Positions 34,693-43,693 of a stretch of DNA of 63,244 bases are shown in pieces. The notes under the pieces were generated by a model. It did no database searches. It was not told the origin of the DNA and saw nothing but the letters and a program-made list of their open reading frames with translations. The stretch is taken from assembly GCA_900541585.1 (NCBI GenBank), contig UQKD01000020.1, positions 1-63,244 on the forward strand, written 5' to 3'. A program made the translations under genes and the position numbers. The stretch comes from an uncultured Alistipes sp. (GTDB taxonomy: Bacteria; Bacteroidota; Bacteroidia; Bacteroidales; Rikenellaceae). The stretch's first letter is position 1. Every line of letters starts with the position of its first letter.

Positions 34693-35592
34693 ATGTGGCT
34701 CACTTTGGCATTCACCTCGGCGGCGCTGCTCGGCTTCTACGACGCGGCCAAGAAAAAGGCCCTCACCGGAAACGCCGTGCTGCCCGTGCTGCTGCTCAAC
34801 ACGCTTTTCTCGACGCTGTTCTTCCTGCCTGCGATCCTCTCGGCGGAACTGGGCCTCGGGTGGTTCGACCACACCCTTCTGGCGACGGCTCCCGGCACGT
34901 GGGAGGCCCACGGGCTGGTCGTCCTGAAGTCGGCCATCGTGCTCACTTCGTGGATTTTCGGATACTTCGGCATGAAGCATCTCCCGCTCACCATCGTCGG
35001 CCCGATCAACGCCACGCGCCCCGTGATGGTGCTCGTCGGGGCCTTCGCGATCTTCGGCGAACGTCTCAACGCCTGCCAGTGGACCGGCGTTGCGCTGGCC
35101 CTCGTGTCGCTCTTCCTGCTGAGCCGTTCGAGCCGCCGCGAAGGGGTCGTCTTCACCCATAATGTCTGGATTCTGTTCATCGCCCTGGCGGCCGTGACGG
35201 GCGCCGTCAGCGGGCTTTACGACAAGTTCATCATGGCGCGCCTCGACCCGGTTTTCGTACAGAGCTGGTACAACCTTTACCAGCTCGGGATGATGGCCGT
35301 CGTGGCCGGCATCGTCTGGTGGCCCCGGCGGCACGCCACCACCCCGTTCCATTGGAGCTGGGCCATTCCGCTGATCTCGGTGTTCCTTTCGCTGGCCGAC
35401 TTCGCCTACCTCTTCGCCCTGCGCGATCCGGACGCCATGATCTCCGTGGTCTCGATGGTCCGCCGCGGCTCGGTCGTGGTGTCGTTCCTCTGCGGCGCGG
35501 TGCTGTTCCGCGAGCGCAACCTGCGTTCCAAGGCCGTCGACCTGGCCTTTATCCTCGTCGGCATGATCTTTCTCTGGCTCGGCTCTCATTAA
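34693..35592 (+). CDS. EamA/DMT-superfamily transporter
   Basis: A 299-residue membrane protein with about ten hydrophobic helices in two EamA repeats: WLTLAFTSAALLGFYDAAKK, GYFGMKHLPLTIVGPINATRPVMVLVGAFAIFGERL in the first; NVWILFIALAAVTGAVSGLYDKF and LFRERNLRSKAVDLAFILVGMIFLWLG in the second. DMT proteins export or import metabolites such as amino acids; the substrate is not evident. Its place after lysA, 34 bases downstream, would fit amino-acid transport, but a terminator lies between them. Confidence 0.85.
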   Translation: MWLTLAFTSAALLGFYDAAKKKALTGNAVLPVLLLNTLFSTLFFLPAILSAELGLGWFDHTLLATAPGTWEAHGLVVLKSAIVLTSWIFGYFGMKHLPLTIVGPINATRPVMVLVGAFAIFGERLNACQWTGVALALVSLFLLSRSSRREGVVFTHNVWILFIALAAVTGAVSGLYDKFIMARLDPVFVQSWYNLYQLGMMAVVAGIVWWPRRHATTPFHWSWAIPLISVFLSLADFAYLFALRDPDAMISVVSMVRRGSVVVSFLCGAVLFRERNLRSKAVDLAFILVGMIFLWLGSH

Positions 35593-35646
35593 AAAACGGG
35601 CACGGAACGGATGGTTTGCACCACGACCGTCCCGTGCCCGCTGAAA
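35591..35646 (-). terminator. Terminator of the trpB2 transcript
   Basis: CGGGCACGG pairs with CCGTGCCCG at the ends of a longer imperfect hairpin; on the minus strand it is followed by six T. It overlaps the stop of the convergent transporter gene and probably serves both. Confidence 0.75.
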
Positions 35647-35662
35647 AAGCCTCTTGAGCCTG

Positions 35663-37024
35663 TTAGATCAGCTGCTCCAGCTGATTGACCGTCTTGCGGA
35701 TCTCCTCGTCGCTCGGCGAGAAGTCCTTCAGCGCTCCGGCCAGATACTGCTCGTAGGCATAGAGGTCGATCACGCCGTTGCCCGAGAGGTTGAACAGAAT
35801 GGTTTTCGATACGCCTTCCTCCTTGGCTTTTAGCGCTTCGCGGATCGTCGCGGCGATGGCGTGCGTCGACTCCGGAGCCGGGATGATGCCTTCGGTCTGG
35901 GCGAACAATACACCCGCGGCGAGGGTCTCGACCTGCGGCAGCGACTGTGCCTCGATCAGCCCGTCCTTGAGCAGCTGGCTGACGATCGAACCCGCTCCGT
36001 GGTAGCGCAGGCCTCCGGCGTGAATGTCCGACGGCTGGAAGTCGTGGCCCAGCGTGTACATCGGGATCAGGGGCGTGAATCCCGCCACGTCGCCGAAGTC
36101 GTACTGGAACTCGCCGCGGGTGAGTTTCGGGCATCCCGAAGGCTCCACGGCGATCACACGGATCTTCTTCCCTTCGGTGAAATTCTTCCGCAGGAACGGG
36201 AAGCCGATGCCCGCGAAGTTGCTGCCTCCTCCGAAGCATCCGATCACCATGTCCGGCTCGGCGTCGGCCATCTCCATCTGCGCCACGGCCTCCTGGCCGA
36301 TGACCGTCTGGTGCAGCACGACGTGGTTCAGCACGCTGCCCAGACAGTAGCGCGTATCCTCCGGACGGCGCAGGGCCATCTCCACGGCCTCCGAAATGGC
36401 CAGCCCGAGGCTTCCCGAGCAGTGCGGGTCGCGGGCGAGGGCCGCACGTCCCGATTCGGTCAGCGTCGAGGGCGACGCCACGCACTCCGCGCCCCAGGTG
36501 TTCATCATCAGGCGGCGGTAGGGCTTCTGGTCGTAGCTGACCTTCACCATGAAAACCTGGAGGTCGATGCCGAAGTGCTTCGCCGCGAAGGCGATCGACG
36601 CGCCCCACTGCCCGGCGCCGGTCTCGGTGGTCAGGTGCTTGATGCCCTGCTTGTAGTTGTAATAGGCCTGCGGCACGGCGGTGTTGGGCTTGTGCGAACC
36701 CGCGGGCGACACGCTTTCGTTCTTGAAAAAGATCTTCGCGGGCGTTCCGAGGGCCTTCTCCAGCCCCGTAGCGCGCACGAGGGGCGTCGGGCGCCATATC
36801 CTGTATATCTCCTGCACCTCTTCGGGGATGTCGATGTAACGCTCGGTCGACATCTCCTGGTCGATCAGTTCCTCGGCGAAGATCGCCGACATTTGCTCTT
36901 TCGTGACGGGCTGTTTCGTCGCAGGATGCAGCGGCGGCAGCGGTTTTGTGGGCATGTCGGCCACGATGTTGTACCATTGCGTGGGCATCTGGTTTTCGGA
37001 GAGGCAGAATTTTTTCGTTTCCAT
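35663..37024 (-). CDS. trpB: Tryptophan synthase beta chain, TrpB2 type
   Basis: A 453-residue TrpB2. The longer N-terminus ([27 protein letters not shown]) and [17 protein letters not shown] are typical of the TrpB2 subgroup. [12 protein letters not shown] carries the PLP lysine, TETGAGQWG the catalytic Glu region, and [15 protein letters not shown] the phosphate-binding glycines. It joins indole and serine to make tryptophan, usually without TrpA. The gene stands alone and is preceded by a leader peptide with three adjacent Trp codons and an attenuator, which shows directly that it responds to tryptophan supply. The ATG at 37024 is used because the family's conserved N-terminus starts there. 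Confidence 0.95.
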   Translation of the reverse strand: METKKFCLSENQMPTQWYNIVADMPTKPLPPLHPATKQPVTKEQMSAIFAEELIDQEMSTERYIDIPEEVQEIYRIWRPTPLVRATGLEKALGTPAKIFFKNESVSPAGSHKPNTAVPQAYYNYKQGIKHLTTETGAGQWGASIAFAAKHFGIDLQVFMVKVSYDQKPYRRLMMNTWGAECVASPSTLTESGRAALARDPHCSGSLGLAISEAVEMALRRPEDTRYCLGSVLNHVVLHQTVIGQEAVAQMEMADAEPDMVIGCFGGGSNFAGIGFPFLRKNFTEGKKIRVIAVEPSGCPKLTRGEFQYDFGDVAGFTPLIPMYTLGHDFQPSDIHAGGLRYHGAGSIVSQLLKDGLIEAQSLPQVETLAAGVLFAQTEGIIPAPESTHAIAATIREALKAKEEGVSKTILFNLSGNGVIDLYAYEQYLAGALKDFSPSDEEIRKTVNQLEQLI

Positions 37025-37061
37025 TGTCGTTATCGGTTTTTGAATGTTTGATTGTGCCAAA

Positions 37062-37101
37062 GAAAAAGCCCGCTGTTTACTGTCTCGTAAACAACGGGCT
37101 T
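37062..37101 (-). terminator. Attenuator terminator of the trpB2 leader
   Basis: On the minus strand AAGCCCGTTGTTTAC (37087-37101) pairs with GTAAACAGCGGGCTT (37066-37080), followed by T-rich DNA. The leader peptide's GTGAACAA (near 37144-37151) can pair instead with TTGTTTAC of the first arm, which would prevent the terminator. This is the layout of a ribosome-mediated attenuator. Confidence 0.85.
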
Positions 37102-37120
37102 GTGTATTTTCGGGCTTTCA

Positions 37121-37204
37121 CTATACACGCGCGGTTCCGCACTCATTGTTCACGAGAGTCAACGAGCGCCACCACCATGCCTGTATGTTGAAATTGCGAA
37201 TCAT
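37121..37204 (-). CDS. Tryptophan leader peptide (WWW), 27 aa
   Basis: Too short to be seen as an ordinary gene: ATG at 37202-37204, TAG at 37121-37123. It reads MIRNFNIQAWWWRSLTLV and nine more residues. Three Trp codons (TGG) lie in a row at 37169-37177. When charged tRNA-Trp is scarce the ribosome stalls there, leaving GTGAACAA free to form the antiterminator. It starts about 18 bases after the -7 box of a full promoter and lies upstream of the attenuator and trpB2. Confidence 0.85.
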   Translation of the reverse strand: MIRNFNIQAWWWRSLTLVNNECGTARV

Positions 37205-37222
37205 CTTTCAGCTTTGTTTCTG

Positions 37223-37254
37223 CAAATATATGCGGTCGGTTCGTAAAATGCAAA
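37223..37254 (-). promoter_or_regulatory. Promoter of the trp leader and trpB2
   Basis: On the minus strand TTTG (37251-37254), 20 nt, TATATTTG (37223-37230). Confidence 0.8.
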
Positions 37255-37362
37255 TTTTTTACGAATTATTTTCGACACCTATATATGTAAGGATTTTTTA
37301 CCGTACTTTGCGGAAAAATTTATATTTTTGCATAATTATCCGCAAATTCAAAACTTATCGAT

Positions 37363-39828
37363 ATGAATATTTCGTATAACTGGCTCAAACGTTATGTCGC
37401 GACCGATCTCCCGGCCGAAAAGGTGGCCGAAATCCTGACGGACATCGGCCTCGAAGTCGAAGGCTTCGAGAAGATCGAAACCGTGAAAGGCGGCCTTCAG
37501 GGCGTTGTCGTCGGCGAGGTCCTGACCTGTGCCGATCATCCCGATTCGGACCACCTGCACCTGACCACAGTCGACGTGGGGGCCGCCGAGCCGTTGCAGA
37601 TCGTCTGCGGCGCGCCCAACTGCCGGGCGGGACTCAAGGTGCTCTGCGCCACGGTCGGTGCGGTGCTCTACCCCGACGGCGGCGACGAGGAGTTCAAGAT
37701 CAAGCGTTCGAAGATCCGCGGCGTGGAGTCACTGGGCATGCTCTGCGCCGAGGACGAACTGGGCATCGGGGCTTCGCACGACGGCATCATGGAACTTCCG
37801 GCAGACGCTCCCGTGGGCATGACGGCCAGGGAATACCTGCATATCGAGGACGACTATCTGATCGAGATCGGACTCACGCCCAACCGCGTGGACGCCGCGT
37901 CGCACATCGGCGTGGCGCGCGATCTGGCCGCTTACCTGAAGAGCCGCGGCGAAAACACCGAGGTGAAACTGCCCGACGTTTCGGCCTTCGCTCCCGACAA
38001 TCACGATCTGGAGGTGGCGATCCGCGTCGAAAATCCCGAGGCCGCTCCCCGCTACGTCGGCGTTACGGTCACGGGCTGCAAGATCGGTCCGTCGCCCGAG
38101 TGGATGCAGAACTGCCTGCGCGCCGCGGGCATCAATCCCAAGAACAACCTGGTGGACATCACCAATTTCGTGCTGTTCGAGCTGGGCCAGCCCCTGCACG
38201 CCTTCGACACCTCGAAGATCGAGGGCCGCGAGGTCGTGGTCCGCACCTGCCCGGAGGGCACGCCCTTCGTGACGCTGGACGGCGTGGAGCGCAAGCTGAC
38301 GGACAAGGACCTGATGATCTGCTCCGCCGAGCGTCCCATGTGTATCGCCGGAGTCTTCGGGGGCCTGGACTCGGGCGTGAGCGACACCACGACCGACGTA
38401 TTTATCGAGAGTGCCTATTTCAACCCCGTGTGGGTGCGCAAGACGGCCAAGCGCTTCGGCCTGAATACCGATGCGTCGTTCCGCTTCGAGCGCGGCATCG
38501 ACCCCAACATGCAGGTCTACGCCGCCAAGCGCGCCGCCCTGCTGATGAAGGAACTGGCCGGGGGTACGATCTCCGGCGACATCACGGACATCTGTCCGGA
38601 GCCGGTCGGGGACTTCGTCTTCGATCTCTCGCTGGCGAGGGTCGACGCCCTGATCGGCAAGCCGATCCCCGAGGCAACCGTGCGTACGATCATCGCGGCG
38701 CTGGAGGTGAAGATCCTCGCCGAGCGGGACGGCGTGCTGACCGTCGCCGTGCCGCCCTACCGTGTCGACGTGCAGCGCGAGGCCGACCTTATCGAGGACA
38801 TCCTGCGCATCTACGGCTATAACAACGTCGAAATCCCCATACAGGTCCGTTCGACGCTCTCCTATGCGCCGAAGCCCGACCGCAACCGTCTGATGAACCT
38901 TGCCGCCGATTTCCTCACGGCCAACGGGTTCACCGAGATCATGTCCAATTCGCTGACGAAGGCCGCGTATTACGAGGACCTGACCTCCTGCCCCGCCGAG
39001 CGCTGCGTGCGCATCCTCAATCCCCTGAGCGCCGACCTGAACGTGATGCGCCAGACCCTGCTGTTCAACATGCTGGAGGCCGTCGGGCTGAATGCCAACC
39101 GCCGCAACGGCGACCTCTGCCTCTACGAGTTCGGCAACTGCTACTTCTACGACGAGTCGAAGCGCACGGAGGAGAACCGCCTGGCGGCCTATTCCGAGGA
39201 GTATCGCCTGGCCATCGCCGTCACGGGCGTCGCCACGCCGCAGTCGTGGAACGCGAAGCCCGTGAAGGCGTCGTTCTTCACCCTGCGTGCTGTCGCCGAA
39301 AAACTGCTCCGTCGCTTCGGCATCGACATCTACGCGCTGAAGACCGAGACGCTCGAAAGCGACCTTTTCAGCGAGGGACTCTCGCTGTCGCTGGGCGGCA
39401 AGGAATTGTTGCAGATCGGCTCCGTGGCCGCCGCCATCCGCCGCCGGACCGACGTCAAGCAGGACGTATATTATCTGGAAATGAATTTCGACGCCCTTGT
39501 GAAATCCACGAAGAAGCTGAAGATCGTCGCCGGGGAGCTTTCGAAATTCCCCGAGGTCCGGCGCGACCTGGCGCTGCTGGTGGACAAGTCCGTGACCTTC
39601 TCCTCGCTGCGCGACGCGGCCTTCGCCGCCGAACGCAAGCTGCTGAAAAGCGTCTCGCTGTTCGATGTCTACGAGGGCGACAAACTCCCCGAGGGCAAGA
39701 AATCCTACGCTTTGAGTTTCATTTTGGAGGACAAGACCCGCACGCTGGACGAGCGGACCATCGAGCGTGTGATGTCGAACCTCACCCGGCAGTTCGAGCA
39801 GAAGTGCGGCGCGCAGGTCCGGGCCTGA
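37363..39828 (+). CDS. pheT: Phenylalanine-tRNA ligase beta subunit
   Basis: An 821-residue PheT. Start MNISYNWLKRYV; EMAP/OB tRNA-binding domain about 40-150 (VVGEVLTCADHPDSDHLHL); B3/B4 editing domain about 210-390 (NNLVDITNFVLFELGQPLHAFD); B5 about 400-480 (DVQREADLIEDILRIYGYNN); core about 490-700; C-terminal anticodon-binding domain about 725-821 (KFPEVRRDLALLVDKSVTF). With PheS, not in the window, it charges tRNA-Phe and edits mischarged Tyr. It is divergent from the trp leader. A -7-like TATTTTTG lies at 37323-37330. Confidence 0.97.
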   Translation: MNISYNWLKRYVATDLPAEKVAEILTDIGLEVEGFEKIETVKGGLQGVVVGEVLTCADHPDSDHLHLTTVDVGAAEPLQIVCGAPNCRAGLKVLCATVGAVLYPDGGDEEFKIKRSKIRGVESLGMLCAEDELGIGASHDGIMELPADAPVGMTAREYLHIEDDYLIEIGLTPNRVDAASHIGVARDLAAYLKSRGENTEVKLPDVSAFAPDNHDLEVAIRVENPEAAPRYVGVTVTGCKIGPSPEWMQNCLRAAGINPKNNLVDITNFVLFELGQPLHAFDTSKIEGREVVVRTCPEGTPFVTLDGVERKLTDKDLMICSAERPMCIAGVFGGLDSGVSDTTTDVFIESAYFNPVWVRKTAKRFGLNTDASFRFERGIDPNMQVYAAKRAALLMKELAGGTISGDITDICPEPVGDFVFDLSLARVDALIGKPIPEATVRTIIAALEVKILAERDGVLTVAVPPYRVDVQREADLIEDILRIYGYNNVEIPIQVRSTLSYAPKPDRNRLMNLAADFLTANGFTEIMSNSLTKAAYYEDLTSCPAERCVRILNPLSADLNVMRQTLLFNMLEAVGLNANRRNGDLCLYEFGNCYFYDESKRTEENRLAAYSEEYRLAIAVTGVATPQSWNAKPVKASFFTLRAVAEKLLRRFGIDIYALKTETLESDLFSEGLSLSLGGKELLQIGSVAAAIRRRTDVKQDVYYLEMNFDALVKSTKKLKIVAGELSKFPEVRRDLALLVDKSVTFSSLRDAAFAAERKLLKSVSLFDVYEGDKLPEGKKSYALSFILEDKTRTLDERTIERVMSNLTRQFEQKCGAQVRA

Positions 39829-39848
39829 CGAACTTTCGGCAACCGAAA

Positions 39849-39880
39849 AACCGCCCGGCCCCATCGCGAGCCGGGCGGTT
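39849..39880 (+). terminator. Terminator after pheT
   Basis: AACCGCCCGGC (39849-39859) pairs with GCCGGGCGGTT (39870-39880) over a 10-nt loop. Confidence 0.75.
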
Positions 39881-39897
39881 CTCTATAAAATACACCG

Positions 39898-40527
39898 ATG
39901 CGACGATTTTCCAGAATATTTGCGTGGACGACCCCGCTCTTCGTTGCGGGAGCCGTGCTGTTCTTTACCAAAGCCGCCGCGCTCCCGTTTAAAGTCGCCT
40001 ATCCGGTCCTGCTGCTGGGCGTGTCGACGCTCCTGCTGCGGCGCCGGGAACTGCTCCCGTTCGGGTTCGCCTTCCTGTTCTCTGCCGCCGGCGACGCCGT
40101 GGGTGCCAAGGGATTGTTCATTCCCCAGATGGCCTTCTTCGCACTGGCGCACGCCGCCTATGTGTGCTGGTTCCTGCCCCGGGCGCAGCGTACGCCCCGA
40201 GCGGCTTCGCTGGCCGTCACTGTCCCGCTGCTCGTCTTCCTTTTCGCCGTCATCGTCCCCGAGGTTCCGGTCCCGACCGAACGTATCGGCGTCGCGGTCT
40301 ACGGGCTGGTCATCGCCGCGATGCTCTGTTCGGCGCTTCAGTACGACGGGGCGCACGCCGCAGGTTTCCGCTGTGCGGCCCTGCTGTTCGTCTTTTCCGA
40401 CGCGGTGATCGCCTGGAACCGCTTCATCGGACCCGTTCCCGCCCGGACTTGGGTCATCATGACCACCTACTACCTGGCGCAATACCTCTTTTTCCGTTTC
40501 GCCGTCAAAACCGCGATCCGGGACTGA
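39898..40527 (+). CDS. YhhN/TMEM86-family membrane protein
   Basis: A 209-residue integral membrane protein with seven to eight helices. Family signatures: TKAAALPFKVAYPVLLLGVSTL, FGFAFLFSAAGDAVGA (conserved Ser/Gly-Asp pair), and CAALLFVFSDAVIAWNRF followed by VIMTTYYLAQYLF. The animal homologue TMEM86 is a lysoplasmalogenase; bacterial YhhN proteins are uncharacterised but may act on lysolipids. Only 17 bases separate it from the pheT terminator, and it is convergent with the GH20 gene, whose stop is 5 bases away. Confidence 0.85.
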   Translation: MRRFSRIFAWTTPLFVAGAVLFFTKAAALPFKVAYPVLLLGVSTLLLRRRELLPFGFAFLFSAAGDAVGAKGLFIPQMAFFALAHAAYVCWFLPRAQRTPRAASLAVTVPLLVFLFAVIVPEVPVPTERIGVAVYGLVIAAMLCSALQYDGAHAAGFRCAALLFVFSDAVIAWNRFIGPVPARTWVIMTTYYLAQYLFFRFAVKTAIRD

Positions 40528-40532
40528 CGCAC

Positions 40533-42692
40533 TTACAGCACCGGTTTCACCTGCGGCGGCTGGATCGTCACGTAGGGCGTGCCGTTGTCGTCGCACGTCG
40601 AGACGATCCGCACGGCCTTCACCGGGCGCGTTGGCCGCAGCGTGACGCTTCCCATTTCCAGATCGCCCGCCCGCTCGAACCGTACGCCGTCGTACGACAC
40701 TTCGGCGTAACCCGTCGTCACGATCGTCTTCGGCAGCTGGCGGTTTCCCGTCTGCAAATACATTTCGCGGCACGTCACCGGCTCGCCGAACGTGTAAAGT
40801 ATCCAATCCTGCTGCCGGCAGGCGCGGCGCGTGCGCGAAAGACCCTTGTAGGTCTCGGCGTTGGCATAGGGGAACTTCGCGCTCTCGCCCATCGAGGTCG
40901 TGATCGCCACGGCGGGCGTAAGGGTCCGCCAGCGGGACTTGTCGGCCACGTAGGGGCTGCGGGCGGTCCCGTAACGCGAGTAGAAGCGGTAGAGGTGCGG
41001 TTTTCCGGTGCGGACCGGAGCCGTATAGCGGTGCTCCTCCGGAGAGCCGTCCACGAGGTAGTAAATCGCCGAGCCGTCGTCCGCCGCAGCGGTGAACGCG
41101 CCGTCCTTGTAGCCGGCCTTCGGCGGGAACAGCCGGAACCGGATGCCCATGGCCGCCATCCGGTCGTAATGTTTTCCTTTCAGCTCTTCGTAATAGGCGT
41201 CCCACCCTTCGGCGTTGCCGCTCCAGGCGATGCGTGCGAGGGCGCAGACGCGCGGGAAAAGCATGTAGTCGAGGTAATCGGGCTTTTCCGGCTCGTGTGA
41301 GACGTAGGCTTCGCTGAAAAACGCCCCCTGCAACCCCTCGACATTGCGCATCTGTTCGGGGCTGAACTCCGTGAGGCCGAAGCCGTAGACCTTTTTGGCG
41401 TCGAAGATCGCCGCCCAGTCGTGCCCGTCCTCGCGCGGCGACTGGCGCATGTCGAAATAGAAGTACTGGCCCGGCATCACGACGGTGCGGTAACCCTTCG
41501 CCGTGGCGTCGAGGCAGGCCTTGACGCTCTCCCAGCCGTGCACGCGGCACTCCCGGGTGAAGGCCCCCGTTCGCACCGCCTCGTTCCACACCGCGGGCCG
41601 TTTGCCGTGCGAACGGAGGATTGCGGCCATGCGCTCCATGAAGAGGTCCTCCAGCCGGTGCGGGTCGGTCATCCCCTCCCGCTTCATCAGCGCCCGGCAG
41701 TCGGGACACCGCTCCCACTGCGACATGTCGACCTCGTCGCCGCCCACATGGATGTACTCCGAGGGGAACAGCTCGCACAGTTCGCCCAGAATGTCGCCCA
41801 GCAGCGCGTAATTCTCCTCCCGGGCCACGCACCATGCCGAACGGTAGTCGTAACCGTTGGTCGACACGGTGTCGGGCGGATAGTTGCAGCGGATTTCGGG
41901 ATGCACCGAGGCGATGTTGCGGCTGTGGCCCGGCAGGTCGATTTCGGGAATGATCTCGATGTTGCGCAGGGCGGCGTAACGGATCAGTTCGCGCATCTCG
42001 CTTTGCTTGAAGTAACCGCCATATTTCTCTGACCACTTGCCGTATACGGGTCTTACAGGCGAGTCGCCGCCGCGGAAGCCGCCGATCTCGGTCAGCTCGG
42101 GGTGCGAACGGATCTCGATGCGCCACCCCTCGTCGTCCGACAGGTGAAGATGCAATTTGTTGATATTGTGGTAGGAAAACAGGTCTATATAACGCTTCAC
42201 TTCATCCATTCCGATCCATGTCCGCGCCACGTCGAGCATCATTCCCCGGTAGCCGAACCGCGGCTTGTCCTCGATCCTGGCGCAGGCGATGCCGGTCCCC
42301 GGGGCGATCCCCCTGCGGGCGTAGACTTCGGGCGGCAGCAGCCGGAACAGTTGTTGCAGGCCGTTGAAAACCCCGCCGCACGTGGAACTTCCGATCTGAA
42401 TGTGGTCGGGCGCGATGTCGAGGGTATAGGCCTCCGACGGCTCCCCGTCCGGGGCATCGAGCGTCAGCACGACGGAACCCTCTCCCGCCATGCCGTTGCG
42501 GACCTCGCACCCGAGGTATTCGGCGGCGTATTCGGCCAGGGGTGCCAGTTCGCGGTCGGCGGAGATTGTCGTTCTGGGACCGAACGTGAAGGTCCCTTCG
42601 CGGGGTGTCGTCTTTTCGGGAACGGGTTGCGCCGCAGCGGTGCACAGGCCGCAAAGGGCTGTCGTCAAGGGGATCAGAAGTCGTAGTTTCAT
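40533..42692 (-). CDS. Secreted beta-N-acetylhexosaminidase, GH20
   Basis: A 719-residue glycosidase. Signal peptide LLIPLTTALCGLCTAAAQ, then the GH20b N-terminal domain (about 25-145), then the GH20 barrel: GYRGMMLDVARTW, NKLHLHLSDDEGWRIEI, IEIIPEIDLPGHS, and HVGGDEVDMSQW with the catalytic Asp-Glu pair. Residues after about 535 form a beta-rich C-terminal region (TPAVAITTSMGESAKFPYAN, ILYTFGEPVTCREMYLQTG) that looks like a discoidin-type carbohydrate-binding domain. It releases terminal GlcNAc or GalNAc from host or dietary glycans. The ATG at 42692 is set by the signal peptide; longer frames upstream run through the promoter (TAACTTTG, 42717-42724). Confidence 0.95.
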   Translation of the reverse strand: MKLRLLIPLTTALCGLCTAAAQPVPEKTTPREGTFTFGPRTTISADRELAPLAEYAAEYLGCEVRNGMAGEGSVVLTLDAPDGEPSEAYTLDIAPDHIQIGSSTCGGVFNGLQQLFRLLPPEVYARRGIAPGTGIACARIEDKPRFGYRGMMLDVARTWIGMDEVKRYIDLFSYHNINKLHLHLSDDEGWRIEIRSHPELTEIGGFRGGDSPVRPVYGKWSEKYGGYFKQSEMRELIRYAALRNIEIIPEIDLPGHSRNIASVHPEIRCNYPPDTVSTNGYDYRSAWCVAREENYALLGDILGELCELFPSEYIHVGGDEVDMSQWERCPDCRALMKREGMTDPHRLEDLFMERMAAILRSHGKRPAVWNEAVRTGAFTRECRVHGWESVKACLDATAKGYRTVVMPGQYFYFDMRQSPREDGHDWAAIFDAKKVYGFGLTEFSPEQMRNVEGLQGAFFSEAYVSHEPEKPDYLDYMLFPRVCALARIAWSGNAEGWDAYYEELKGKHYDRMAAMGIRFRLFPPKAGYKDGAFTAAADDGSAIYYLVDGSPEEHRYTAPVRTGKPHLYRFYSRYGTARSPYVADKSRWRTLTPAVAITTSMGESAKFPYANAETYKGLSRTRRACRQQDWILYTFGEPVTCREMYLQTGNRQLPKTIVTTGYAEVSYDGVRFERAGDLEMGSVTLRPTRPVKAVRIVSTCDDNGTPYVTIQPPQVKPVL

Positions 42693-42716
42693 GCGACGGG
42701 AGGATTTTGTTTCCCG

Positions 42717-42753
42717 CAAAGTTACTTTTTTTCCGCCGAATGTGCTACCTTTG
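42717..42753. promoter_or_regulatory. Divergent -7 boxes of the GH20 gene and mazG
   Basis: Minus strand TAACTTTG (42717-42724) points to the GH20 gene, 25 bases before its ATG. Plus strand TACCTTTG (42746-42753) points to mazG. Confidence 0.55.
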
Positions 42754-42843
42754 TCCGGGTAAAACCCCGGTTTTAGCGGGTGAACGGAGCGAATCACGGA
42801 CAAACGCGCTTCTGCGCCCGGTGTGAAAAAACAATTTACGACT

Positions 42844-43617
42844 ATGGAAGATAAACGCCTGAAGGCTACGGCCCGTCTTTTGGAGGTGATGAACACCCTG
42901 CGCCGCGAGTGCCCCTGGGACCGCGAGCAGACTTTCGACTCGCTGCGCAGCAACACCATCGAGGAGACTTACGAACTGGCCGACGCCATCACCGACCACA
43001 ATATGGAGGGCATCAAGGAGGAACTGGGCGACCTGCTGCTGCACGTGGTGTTCTATTCGAAACTGGGCGAGGAAGAGGGTGCGTTCGATTTCGGCGACGT
43101 GGCCGACGCGCTGTGCGACAAGCTGATCTACCGCCACCCCCACGTCTACGGCGACATCCACGCCAACACGCCCGACCAGGTCAGGGAGAACTGGGAGGCG
43201 CTGAAACTCCGCAAGAAGAACCGCAAGAGCGGCACGCTGGGCGGTGTTCCGCGCTCGCTTCCGGCGATGGTCAAGGCCTACCGCATGGGCGAAAAGGCCG
43301 CGGGAGCGGGCTTCGACTGGGAGCAGAAGGAGGATGTCTGGGACAAGGTCCGCGAGGAACTGGGCGAAGTGGAAGCCGAGATGAAATCGGGCAGCCGAAC
43401 CGACCTCGAAGGCGAATTCGGCGACCTGTTTTTCGCGCTGATCAACGCCTGCCGCCTCTACGGCGTGGACCCCGAATCGGCGTTGGAACGCACGAACAAG
43501 AAGTTCATCCAACGCTTCAATTACATGGAGGAACACGCTGCGGCAAAAGGACATACGCTTCACGAAATGTCGCTCGACGCGATGGAGAAGCTGTGGCAGG
43601 AAGCCAAACAGGTGTAA
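42844..43617 (+). CDS. mazG: Nucleoside triphosphate pyrophosphohydrolase MazG
   Basis: A 257-residue MazG with two repeats. The first carries CPWDREQTFDSLRSNTIEE and ETYELADAI, then EELGDLLLHVVFYSKLGEE with the metal-binding E-x-x-E/D pattern; the second has FDWEQKEDVWDKVREELGEVE and EFGDLFFALINACRLYG. It hydrolyses NTPs and dNTPs to monophosphates, clearing damaged or surplus nucleotides. The ATG at 42844 is preferred to a GTG 21 bases upstream. A perfect hairpin overlaps its stop codon. Confidence 0.95.
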   Translation: MEDKRLKATARLLEVMNTLRRECPWDREQTFDSLRSNTIEETYELADAITDHNMEGIKEELGDLLLHVVFYSKLGEEEGAFDFGDVADALCDKLIYRHPHVYGDIHANTPDQVRENWEALKLRKKNRKSGTLGGVPRSLPAMVKAYRMGEKAAGAGFDWEQKEDVWDKVREELGEVEAEMKSGSRTDLEGEFGDLFFALINACRLYGVDPESALERTNKKFIQRFNYMEEHAAAKGHTLHEMSLDAMEKLWQEAKQV

Positions 43618-43628
43618 GACACCTGTTT
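43606..43628 (+). terminator. Perfect hairpin overlapping the mazG stop codon
   Basis: AAACAGGTGT (43606-43615) pairs with ACACCTGTTT (43619-43628) around AAG. The stop codon lies in the left arm and loop. The following T run is short (TTTTA), so it may be a weak terminator or an mRNA 3'-end stabiliser. Confidence 0.55.
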
Positions 43629-43693
43629 TAGGGGCGATGGACGGTTATCGCGCTGGACGAGGTTTTTTACGCTACCATTTAGAATAACGAAAT

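Noticed and set aside
42693..42959. Longer N-terminus for the GH20 enzyme
   Set aside because: It would run across the promoter and into the mazG leader; the signal peptide begins at 42692.
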